From Deltaproteobacteria bacterium (GTDB lineage: Bacteria; Desulfobacterota; BSN033; UBA1163): a stretch of DNA of 13,953 nt. Made by a program: the position numbers and the translations under genes. Location of the stretch: NCBI GenBank assembly GCA_016875155.1, contig VGSD01000018.1, positions 1 to 13,953 on the forward strand, in the 5' to 3' direction. How positions within the stretch are numbered: position 1 is the first letter of the stretch; each line of letters opens with the position of its first letter. Positions 1-6,334 of the stretch are shown here, one piece after another. The notes beneath the pieces are model-generated. The model searched no databases. It was not told where the DNA came from and saw only the letters and a program-made list of their open reading frames with translations.

Positions 1-306
1 GTAACGGCCCTGAAACAGGTGCCCACTCCTCCCATATTTCCGATTAAAATAGCCCGTATAACTGCTGTTGATCCCATGCATCACTTTCAACAGGTTCCCT
101 CTCGGAGTCTCCAGAATCAAGTGATAGTGGTTATCCATCAGAATGTAGCAATGGATCAGAATCTCATAGCGGTCATGATAGTCCTCAAGGATTTTAAGAA
201 ATTTTATCCGATCCCCATCTTTTAAAAAGATCTTCTTTCTTTCGTTTCCTCGGCTGGTAATGTGATACAATGCGGCGGAATATTCTACCCGAATCGGCCT
301 ACCCAT
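1..306 (-). CDS. REP-associated tyrosine transposase (RAYT, Y1/IS200-like), 5' part only
   Basis: Partial gene of 102 codons, running from an ATG at 304-306 through the left window edge with no stop. The protein begins MGRPIRVEYSAALYHITSRG and has the Y1_Tnp/HUH motif as MDNHYHL (His60 and His62), the metal-binding pair of HUH single-strand nucleases, followed by the family-typical GHLFQGRY at the cut. The catalytic tyrosine region normally lies further C-terminal and is outside the window. RAYTs are domesticated IS200/IS605 relatives that process REP-type palindromes rather than carrying their own transposon ends. No Shine-Dalgarno sequence is visible before the ATG; a sigma70-like promoter lies immediately upstream. 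It reads in the same direction as the catabolic block but is separated from it by 199 bp with its own promoter, so it is probably an independent unit. Family assignment is confident; whether the gene is intact cannot be seen. Confidence 0.93.
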   Translation of the reverse strand, partial: MGRPIRVEYSAALYHITSRGNERKKIFLKDGDRIKFLKILEDYHDRYEILIHCYILMDNHYHLILETPRGNLLKVMHGINSSYTGYFNRKYGRSGHLFQGRY

Positions 307-312
307 GGAGAG

Positions 313-341
313 ACCATATCAAAAGGAAAGTGATTTGTCAA
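313..341 (-). promoter_or_regulatory. Sigma70-like promoter for the RAYT gene
   Basis: On the minus strand TTGACA (336-341) is a perfect -35 hexamer, followed by a 17-bp spacer and TATGGT (313-318) as -10. Only six bases separate the -10 from the ATG at 306-304, so transcription would be expected to start at or next to the start codon. The upstream repeat supplies the -35 element. Confidence 0.6.
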
Positions 342-361
342 ATTTCAAGGTCTGACACCAA
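336..361 (-). repeat. RAYT-upstream repeat unit containing inverted TGTCA/TGACA
   Basis: The minus strand reads TGGTGTCAGACCTTGAAATT then TGACA. It contains the inverted pair TGTCA...TGACA (353-357 and 336-340 on plus). From memory, closely similar sequences recur upstream of Y1-type transposase genes in deltaproteobacterial genomes; I could not search to confirm this. The unit also contains the -35 element of the putative RAYT promoter. Confidence 0.45.
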
Positions 362-384
362 GGCTGTGGGGCTCGCAATGACAA
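362..384 (-). repeat. Truncated REP-type repeat (GTCATTGCGAGC family)
   Basis: The minus strand reads TTGTCATTGCGAGCCCCACA then GCC. GTCATTGCGAGC is the head of a dispersed REP-like repeat common in many bacterial genomes, normally continuing into a hairpin and ending near GAAGCAATC. Here only the head half is present, and it abuts the RAYT upstream unit directly. The absence of the second half is seen directly; the family identity is from general knowledge. Confidence 0.5.
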
Positions 385-505
385 TTTATTTTATGAATTT
401 CCCGAAATCGAATGCCTATGCCTGACCGATGATCCGTTCATCAATTTTCCCTTATACATTTTTTGAAATGGGATGTCCCTTTGCATCAGAGGGTTGATAT
501 CCCCC

Positions 506-1363
506 TTAGGAATCCTTGAGGACAATTGGAATTCCGCTCACTTGCTTAGGAGAAATGAGCACAGATTCCGAACCATCAAAAGCTGCGGGCGGATTTTCGG
601 TAAAATCAATTCTATTGTTCTTCAAAAAATCAATTGTATTTTTAATATTCTCCACTTTCAAAGTAACATATTTTAGCCCAAGTCGATTCGTTTCCAGCAG
701 AGCTTCTGTAAAGTCTTCTTTCTTTATCATCTCTATCAGTCTTAATTTGACATTTCCTGCTCGATAGATTTTTGCTCTAAGTGGAGGATATTCCAGCTTT
801 ACATTTTCTGACGTTTCAGGTGACAGGACCGCTGAATAAGTTTTGCTCACAGCTTCCAAATCTCGCACGATCATCCCAACCTCCAATATCCCTTCCGCTC
901 CAATCCCCTGAGGTTGGATTGGTTTTTGAAGCTCCGTTGGCAGAACAGAATGATTAACCCATTTTGGGCATCCTTCGATTAGTTCGATCAGAACTCCTCC
1001 AAAAGGCTCTGGATGAAGGAATATTGCCTTGCAATCATAGATTGAGATTGGGGTTTCATTGATTAATTTAATATTGTTTTGCTTCATCCACTTCAGATTC
1101 TTGTCTATATCACTCACCTCAAACGCAAGATGGTGGAGGCCTTCTCCCTGTTTTTTTAGAAACTTAGCGATCATTCCATTCTGATCCGCTGGCTCCATCA
1201 GTTCGAACTCAATGTTTCCAACACGAAACATCTGGGCAGCCATACCATAGCCTTCATCCCTTATCAGCAGGCCTGCCTGGGCACCTAAGATACCCTGGAG
1301 CTTATTTCCGGCATTCTTAATATTTTGCACTGCAACGCCAATTTCTAAGATTCTTTTGATCAT
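506..1363 (-). CDS. Double-domain VOC (glyoxalase/methylmalonyl-CoA epimerase-like) protein
   Basis: 285 aa with two vicinal-oxygen-chelate units: residues about 4-135 and about 157-283. Domain 1 resembles methylmalonyl-CoA epimerase, with LEIGVAVQNI at the first strand, GLHHLAFEVSDID (His77/His78) and HPEPFGGVLIELIE (Glu127), matching second and third metal-ligand positions. The usual first ligand His (as in DHIGIAV) is Glu7 here, and Glu161 in domain 2. Domain 2 has lost the other ligands (LKYVTLKV instead of the HH motif; GIPIVLKD instead of GVLIEL) and looks structural or regulatory. Last gene of the block, 24 bp after the thiolase. The ATG at 1361-1363 has only a poorly spaced purine stretch (AAAAAGGG). 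A role as a 2-methylacyl-CoA epimerase or an isomerase/lyase on the pathway's CoA-thioester is plausible from context; the substrate is unknown. Confidence 0.85.
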   Translation of the reverse strand: MIKRILEIGVAVQNIKNAGNKLQGILGAQAGLLIRDEGYGMAAQMFRVGNIEFELMEPADQNGMIAKFLKKQGEGLHHLAFEVSDIDKNLKWMKQNNIKLINETPISIYDCKAIFLHPEPFGGVLIELIEGCPKWVNHSVLPTELQKPIQPQGIGAEGILEVGMIVRDLEAVSKTYSAVLSPETSENVKLEYPPLRAKIYRAGNVKLRLIEMIKKEDFTEALLETNRLGLKYVTLKVENIKNTIDFLKNNRIDFTENPPAAFDGSESVLISPKQVSGIPIVLKDS

Positions 1364-1387
1364 ATCCCTTTTTAGCGGTAGCCTTTA

Positions 1388-2533
1388 TTAAATTGACAAA
1401 ATTATCATCGTGCAAGATTTCGTATCAGCCGCCTTGTCTCCTCCCATACATTGCGCAAGACCAACTTTCGCTCCATTGACCTGACGTGATCCGGCCTCAT
1501 TACGCAGCTGGGTTCCAATTTCAACAACCTGTGCAACGCCAGTGGCTCCGAGAGGATGTCCCCGGCTTAAAAGTCCCCCAGATACATTGACCGGGATTCG
1601 TCCACCCAGCGAAGTTTCATTTTCCTCAACCAGTTTTCCACCTTCACCGATCGGACATAAGCCTAACGCCTCATAGTGCAGAATTTCAGCAATGGTGAAG
1701 GCATCGTGGCACTCGACCAAATCCAAATCCTCTGGGCCCAGACCAGCGCGTTCATAAGCTAATTTGGCGGCCCGATAATCAGTCTCCCAGCATGTTAAAT
1801 CCTGGGGACTGTCGTAATTACCTGAGCACAGAATCGCAGTCTCCACATTTACTGCACGGCCCAAGCGTTTTGCCAATTTAGGAGAACATAATAGTACTGC
1901 AGCTGCACCATCTGCATTCGGGCAACACTGCAAACGGGTGAAAGGCTCAACAATCACAGGGGAAGCTAAAACTTCTTCGACTGTGATGGGCGTGCGGAAC
2001 TGGGCATATGGATTCATCTGACCATGGCGGCGGTTCTTGACCGCCACCTGAGCTAACTGTTCCACTGTCGTGTTGAACTCGATCATATGACGCATCGCGC
2101 GCATGGCAAACATGGTCGAAACCACTTGACCAAGCTGAGTTTCCCATTCGGTTTGTCCGGAATCTAACAGGCCGAGTTCGGGGACGTATAATTTCTCAGC
2201 CCCGACTACCAATGCTATCTCAGCTTGGCCTGCGGCTATCGAGTTAAACGCCAAATAAAAGGCTGTGGATCCGGAGGTGCATGCGTTTTCCACGTTAATC
2301 ACAGGGACTCGATTGATTCCTACCTCCCAAAAGACATTTTGCCCAATGGTTATGTCTCCGAACAAACGTCCTGCAAAGGCATTGGCGAAGAAGCAAAGAT
2401 CTACCTGAGCCGGCTTGATGCCAGCGTCTTTGAGAGCCAAGTAGGCTGCCTCAGAGGCCATGTCCACCAGGGCCCTCTCCGGGTATTTGCCAAAAGGGAT
2501 CATGCCCAAACCGATCACTGATACAGAAGCCAT
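1388..2533 (-). CDS. Thiolase-superfamily acyltransferase (SCP-x/non-decarboxylating type)
   Basis: 381 aa, thiolase fold without a fused SCP2 domain. The nucleophile is Cys85 in VENACTSGSTAF; His276 in ECHDAF, His326 in SRGHPLGATG and Cys362 in LAQCMGG complete the set of catalytic positions expected of a thiolase. It therefore looks competent for CoA-dependent C-C cleavage, unlike SCP2-type aldolases of the Ltp2 kind, which lack the cysteine. HDAF (instead of NEAF) is typical of the SCP-x branch. The ATG at 2531-2533 is preceded by AAAGGA at good spacing. It lies 17 bp downstream of the DUF35 gene. DUF35-thiolase pairs form complexes in several systems (archaeal acetoacetyl-CoA thiolase, BbsAB of toluene degradation, ChsH2-Ltp2 of steroid degradation), so the two genes probably make one enzyme that cleaves a 3-ketoacyl-CoA. 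The substrate is not determinable here. Confidence 0.9.
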   Translation of the reverse strand: MASVSVIGLGMIPFGKYPERALVDMASEAAYLALKDAGIKPAQVDLCFFANAFAGRLFGDITIGQNVFWEVGINRVPVINVENACTSGSTAFYLAFNSIAAGQAEIALVVGAEKLYVPELGLLDSGQTEWETQLGQVVSTMFAMRAMRHMIEFNTTVEQLAQVAVKNRRHGQMNPYAQFRTPITVEEVLASPVIVEPFTRLQCCPNADGAAAVLLCSPKLAKRLGRAVNVETAILCSGNYDSPQDLTCWETDYRAAKLAYERAGLGPEDLDLVECHDAFTIAEILHYEALGLCPIGEGGKLVEENETSLGGRIPVNVSGGLLSRGHPLGATGVAQVVEIGTQLRNEAGSRQVNGAKVGLAQCMGGDKAADTKSCTMIILSI

Positions 2534-2550
2534 TTAAATCCTTTCCAGAC

Positions 2551-2982
2551 TTATCCCAGCTTTACGGGTGTGAAATAAGGTCTTAGCCTCGGGGCGCCAT
2601 GGCCGTCATGTCCCAAAAGTCCAACCGCTAATCGGACGGCCGTTCCCACTTGAATTTGATTAACGGCCATTGGATCAAGCAGACAAAATATGCGTAAGCC
2701 ACTCTCTGAGAGGTCGATATAACCGACACTGTAAGGAGCGGGTAAACCCAGAGGTGGTTTTTTACGGATCACGGTATAGCTGTAAACTGTCCCCTCTGAG
2801 TTCAAGACAGTCTCATCTACCTTGCCAAGGCATACTCGACAATATCTTGGTTTTGGGAAATAGTATTTGTTGCAGATTTGACAGAATCCTCCCAGCAAGG
2901 CGGGTGGTGTCTTATCATATGGGGGTAAAGTAAAAATTCCCGGCACTGCAGGTGGAATGTCAGCAATCTTTTCCAAGTCCAT
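2551..2982 (-). CDS. DUF35 Zn-ribbon/OB-fold protein, thiolase partner
   Basis: 143 aa with the chosen start. The N-terminal rubredoxin-like Zn ribbon is CQIC-x11-CRVC, followed by the OB-fold with GTVYSYTVIRKKPP, APYSVGYIDL and GTAVRLAV, the usual DUF35 (ACAC/OB) pattern. Members bind thiolase-like enzymes and help hold the acyl-CoA; they have no known catalysis of their own. The longest ORF begins at an ATG at 3009 (nine residues earlier), but the ATG at 2980-2982 has GGAG seven bases upstream (positions 2990-2993) while the upstream ATG has no clear ribosome-binding site, so the inner start is preferred. It sits 47 bp after the CaiC-like ligase and 17 bp before the thiolase, consistent with co-translation of a complex. 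Confidence 0.88.
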   Translation of the reverse strand: MDLEKIADIPPAVPGIFTLPPYDKTPPALLGGFCQICNKYYFPKPRYCRVCLGKVDETVLNSEGTVYSYTVIRKKPPLGLPAPYSVGYIDLSESGLRIFCLLDPMAVNQIQVGTAVRLAVGLLGHDGHGAPRLRPYFTPVKLG

Positions 2983-3029
2983 TGACTCTCTCCGGGCTTC
3001 AAAGCCCATTTCATCGCATTTGGATCAAG

Positions 3030-4628
3030 TCACCGCTTTAATTTATACCCAACCTTTTCACGATCCCAGGTGTCCGGCGTAACTCCTTCCTCCCGTAACT
3101 TGTACTTCTCGACTCGCTCTGTGGGGGTCTTGGGGAGGGCCTCCATGAAGCGGATATAGCGGGGAACCATGAAGTAGGCCATGCGCTCTTCACAGTAGGC
3201 TGTGAGCTGTTCAGGCGTAAGCTTCTGAAGAGGCTTCAGGGTGACACAGACCATTACTTCATCTTCGCCGACCTCTGATTTTGCAGCTATGGCAACCGAC
3301 TCCAGGACGGCAGGGTGGGAATTGATGACCTTTTCCACTTCATACGAAGAAATATTTTCTCCCCGGCGCCTGAGGGCGTCCTTTTTTCGATCAACAAAAT
3401 AGAAATAGCCCTCCTCGTCATAGGTAAGATAATCCCCCGTGTGAAACCACAGATCCCTCCAAGCCTCAACGGTCTTATCGGGCATCTTATAATATTCCAA
3501 AAGCATGGAATACGGCTTGAGAGGTCGCATCAGTAACTCTCCAGGGGTGTTGGGGCCTACCTCTCTACCGTTGTCGTCCACCACCTTCACAGCATAATCA
3601 GGTCCAGGTTTTCCACAGGTCTTCGGTTTACGTTCTCGTAAAGTATTCATTAAGGGCAGACCGATCTCGCTCATGCCATAGGCTTCGATCAAAGTAAGCC
3701 CAAATCTTTTTTCAATAGCTTCAAATAGGTCTTTGGGAACACCTCCCCCAAACATAATCCGGAGAGGGTTATCCGCATCATTTGGTCTGGGGTCCGCCTT
3801 AAGCAGGATCGGCAAAACTCCCCCGATGTAATTAAACTCCGTACAGCCATATCGCTTTACATCATCCCAAAAACGGGTGGCAGAAAAACGTTCAACCAGA
3901 CCCACACGGGCTCCGCTCATCAATGCGGGCATAATGGAGAGTACCTGAGCATTGCCATGAAAGAGGGGCAATACCGTATAGAGGCAGTCCCTCTCATCGT
4001 ATTCAGTTGCTCTGCAGACTAACTCCCCCATATAGAGAGCATAATTTTGCGGCATCAGTGATCCCTTGGAAGGACCAGTCGTGCCAGAGGTGAACATGAT
4101 GATAAAGGGATCCGACCATTGAACTTCAACCTCATTGTACTTTCCCTCGTTGTCAATTACCCTTCGATAATCAAACACAGGCTTGTCAATTTGGGGCAAG
4201 GATTCATGCGGTTCACCCAATATCAGAACCTTTTCGACCTTAGGCAAATCTTTAAGGACCGGAGCGATTCGGTCCAGGAATTGCGATTCGACTACCATCA
4301 TTTGGCAGTCAGCTTTGTCTATCATGTAAGTGAGCAAATAGCCCCGGTGGGCGGTGTTCATTGGCACCTCTATAGCCCCCAGTTTGCTTAATCCGAACCA
4401 GAGGAATAAAAACTCAGGCCGATTTTTCATCACGATGGCGACTTTATCACCTTTGCCAACCCCCAGAGCTTGAAGTCCTGCTGCCACCTTGTCAGACTCT
4501 CGGTCGAAATCTTGGTAACCAAATACTTGGTCCTCGAAGCGAAAGAATTCACGATTGCTGTATTGCTCCACTTTCTCTTTGAGCACCCGGTGGATAACTC
4601 TATCATGTGCTATGTCTACGGAAGTCAT
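3030..4628 (-). CDS. AMP-forming acyl-CoA ligase, crotonobetaine/carnitine-CoA ligase (CaiC)-like
   Basis: 532 aa ANL-superfamily enzyme that would activate a carboxylate with ATP to an acyl-AMP and then the CoA-thioester in the cytoplasm. Motifs in order: P-loop TSGTTGPSKG (180-189), PLFHGN (221-226), A5 as EAYGMSE (315-321), A7 as WFHTGD (394-399), A8 as DRKKDALRRRGENIS (413-427). The A10 segment is LPKTPTERVEKYKLR (498-512), in which the position of the catalytic lysine of the usual T-G-K-V is Arg505; Lys508 and Lys510 lie nearby. ATG at 4626-4628 has GGAG eight bases upstream. It follows ligase A by 28 bp. Distinct from the 513-aa pair in length and motifs. The CaiC label is family-level only; crotonobetaine is not implied as the substrate because no caiA/B/D-like genes are in the window. 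Confidence 0.9.
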   Translation of the reverse strand: MTSVDIAHDRVIHRVLKEKVEQYSNREFFRFEDQVFGYQDFDRESDKVAAGLQALGVGKGDKVAIVMKNRPEFLFLWFGLSKLGAIEVPMNTAHRGYLLTYMIDKADCQMMVVESQFLDRIAPVLKDLPKVEKVLILGEPHESLPQIDKPVFDYRRVIDNEGKYNEVEVQWSDPFIIMFTSGTTGPSKGSLMPQNYALYMGELVCRATEYDERDCLYTVLPLFHGNAQVLSIMPALMSGARVGLVERFSATRFWDDVKRYGCTEFNYIGGVLPILLKADPRPNDADNPLRIMFGGGVPKDLFEAIEKRFGLTLIEAYGMSEIGLPLMNTLRERKPKTCGKPGPDYAVKVVDDNGREVGPNTPGELLMRPLKPYSMLLEYYKMPDKTVEAWRDLWFHTGDYLTYDEEGYFYFVDRKKDALRRRGENISSYEVEKVINSHPAVLESVAIAAKSEVGEDEVMVCVTLKPLQKLTPEQLTAYCEERMAYFMVPRYIRFMEALPKTPTERVEKYKLREEGVTPDTWDREKVGYKLKR

Positions 4629-4656
4629 TTCTCAATCTCCCTGATGTTGAATCATA

Positions 4657-6198
4657 TCAAATCTTCTTCTTCCGACCAGCCCAAAACGGTTCGCGGAGGA
4701 CGCTCTTTGTTACCTTTCCAGCAGCGTTTTTGGGCAATTCATTCATGAACACTACCTTTTTGGGCTTTTTGTAGCCAGAAAGTCGTGCGGCGCAGAACTC
4801 AATTAGCCCTGCCTCACTTATTTGATGCCCTTCTCTGAGGACTACGGCAGCACAGATCGATTCACCCCAGATCTCATCCGGGATGCCGATAACAACTGCC
4901 TCCTGCACTTCCGGATGGCTTGTGATAACATCTTCAATCTCTTTTGGGTAAATATTCTCAGCACCACTGATGATCATGTCCTTTGTGCGGCCAACAATGG
5001 TGAAATACCCTTTATCCTCCACCCTTGCCACATCTCCCGTGTGTATCCATCCATCTCGGATCGTTTCTCTTGTCGCTTTTTCCATTTTATGATATGCGAT
5101 CATTCCCGTTGGCCACTGTTTGGAGATAATCTCACCGGCTTCCCCTATGGGTGTATCCTGCCCATCTTCGTTAACGATTCGGATCTCCACGTTGAACATC
5201 TCACGGCCAGTGCAATCAGAGCGTTCGGCATGGTCTTCTGGACGCAGGACAGACAGCATGCCCGTTTCAACTTGGCCGTACCATTGGTAGAATCTCGCGT
5301 TAAAGAGCTCCTGTGCAGTCTCGAGTACATTGGGACTGATAGGTGAGGATCCGTACCAAATCTTTTTTAGGGTTGATAAGTTGTGTTTGGTCACATTGGG
5401 ATGATTGACCAACATGGCAAGCATGGTCGGCACCCACAAAGTCATGGTTACGCCGTAACGCTGCACAGCATCTAGTACTCTCTCTGGATCAAATCCTCTA
5501 CCCATAATCAAAGCCGTCCCGCCCATTGCCAAGGTTGGTTGAAGACAGCCGTTTAGCCCCCCATTGTGAAACAAAGGCATGGCTACCATGTTCACCTCAT
5601 TCGGATTCATATCACCCTCCACCGCAAGCCCCGGGTAGAGATTAAGGTAGGCAGTATGAGATAGAAGTGCACCCTTAGGAAAACCAGTTGTACCACTGGT
5701 GAACATAATTACGGCTGGCAAATTCGGATCAACAACGGTTGAAGGCTCAAGGGTTGATCGACCCTCCATGAGGCTACTCATGGTGAGGCCAGAATCAATG
5801 GGATCGTTTGCAATAGCCACTAAGCGAATAGTGGTGTTGAATTCGGCTCTGGCATCATAGACTAAAGTGACAAACTGTGGACCATAGAAGAGTATGCATG
5901 GCTCCGAATTATTAACCACATATACCAGTTCAGGTTTTTTGTAACGGAAATTTAAAGGCACCAGGATGGCCCCGCATTTCGCTACAGCATAATTAATGAT
6001 CGCATACTCGAGGCAGTCTTCGGCTATGAGGGCGACCCGATCACCTGGACTCACACCCAAAGTTAAAAGTCCATAAGTCAAGCGATTGACAAGAATGTTA
6101 AGTTGGCTGTAGGTGAGATAGCTATCCCCCATGATAAGAGCCTTCCTATTTGGATATCGTTTGGCACCGAGTCGGGGAATATCTCCTAAAAAATACAT
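4657..6198 (-). CDS. AMP-forming acyl-CoA ligase, tandem paralogue A (altered A5 motif)
   Basis: 513 aa ANL-family ligase, gaplessly alignable with the neighbour at 6335-7876; my hand count gives about 339 of 513 identical residues (66 percent). Motifs: P-loop TSGTTGFPKG (167-176), MPLFHNGG (207-214), YGSSPISP (282-289), A5 as WYGQVETG (306-313), WIHTGD (384-389), GRTKDMIISGAENIYPKEIE (403-422), and A10 LPKNAAGKVTK with the canonical Lys495. In A5 the normally conserved Thr of YGxTE is Val310, read directly as GTT. Both copies end in the same 13 residues, LREPFWAGRKKKI. ATG at 6196-6198 is preceded by GGAAGGAGTTGAG, a strong ribosome-binding site. It would activate a medium- or long-chain, branched or aromatic acid; the divergence around residues 211-225 (lining the acyl pocket in related enzymes) suggests a different substrate range from copy B. 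Confidence 0.92.
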   Translation of the reverse strand: MYFLGDIPRLGAKRYPNRKALIMGDSYLTYSQLNILVNRLTYGLLTLGVSPGDRVALIAEDCLEYAIINYAVAKCGAILVPLNFRYKKPELVYVVNNSEPCILFYGPQFVTLVYDARAEFNTTIRLVAIANDPIDSGLTMSSLMEGRSTLEPSTVVDPNLPAVIMFTSGTTGFPKGALLSHTAYLNLYPGLAVEGDMNPNEVNMVAMPLFHNGGLNGCLQPTLAMGGTALIMGRGFDPERVLDAVQRYGVTMTLWVPTMLAMLVNHPNVTKHNLSTLKKIWYGSSPISPNVLETAQELFNARFYQWYGQVETGMLSVLRPEDHAERSDCTGREMFNVEIRIVNEDGQDTPIGEAGEIISKQWPTGMIAYHKMEKATRETIRDGWIHTGDVARVEDKGYFTIVGRTKDMIISGAENIYPKEIEDVITSHPEVQEAVVIGIPDEIWGESICAAVVLREGHQISEAGLIEFCAARLSGYKKPKKVVFMNELPKNAAGKVTKSVLREPFWAGRKKKI

Positions 6199-6235
6199 CT
6201 CAACTCCTTCCTTCTTGAAAGCAGGGTACAGTGTC

Positions 6236-6254
6236 GTTTTGGACTCACCAAAAC
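6236..6254. repeat. Perfect 7-bp inverted repeat between the ligase paralogues
   Basis: GTTTTGG, ACTCA loop, CCAAAAC, in the 136-bp gap between the two ligase genes. It can fold as a hairpin in the minus-strand transcript. No U-tract follows, so it is not a standard terminator; an mRNA stability element or an operator are alternatives. The rest of the gap has no convincing gene. Confidence 0.4.
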
Positions 6255-6334
6255 CCCCGTTTCTCCACTGACTTTGTTATTAAAATCTTGAGTCTTACAA
6301 GTTGTTCCATGCCTCCCTTTCAATTAAGTTTGGC

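Larger units (their letters stand above)
307..505. other. Intergenic gap between the VOC gene and the RAYT gene
   Basis: This gap holds the RAYT promoter and two repeat segments listed separately, and about 120 bp of AT-rich sequence with no convincing ORF. Just past the VOC stop, at 466-482, an imperfect palindrome (AAAtGGG-ATGT-CCCTTT) could form a weak hairpin in the minus-strand transcript, but no U-tract follows it on that strand. The end of the catabolic transcript therefore cannot be placed with confidence. Confidence 0.5.

Noticed and set aside
466..482. Imperfect palindrome AAATGGG-ATGT-CCCTTT as the operon terminator
   Set aside because: The stem is short and bulged and no U-tract follows on the minus strand; I cannot support an intrinsic terminator.
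4822..5346. 174-codon plus-strand ORF opposite ligase A
   Set aside because: It is antisense to well-conserved ligase motifs, shows no family pattern, and has no ribosome-binding site; a shadow ORF.
6245..6310. 21-codon ORF on the minus strand between the ligase genes (begins MEQLVRLKIL, ends GFW) as a leader peptide
   Set aside because: The purine-rich GGGAGG is only one base from the ATG, the peptide has no recognisable attenuation pattern, and nothing supports translation.
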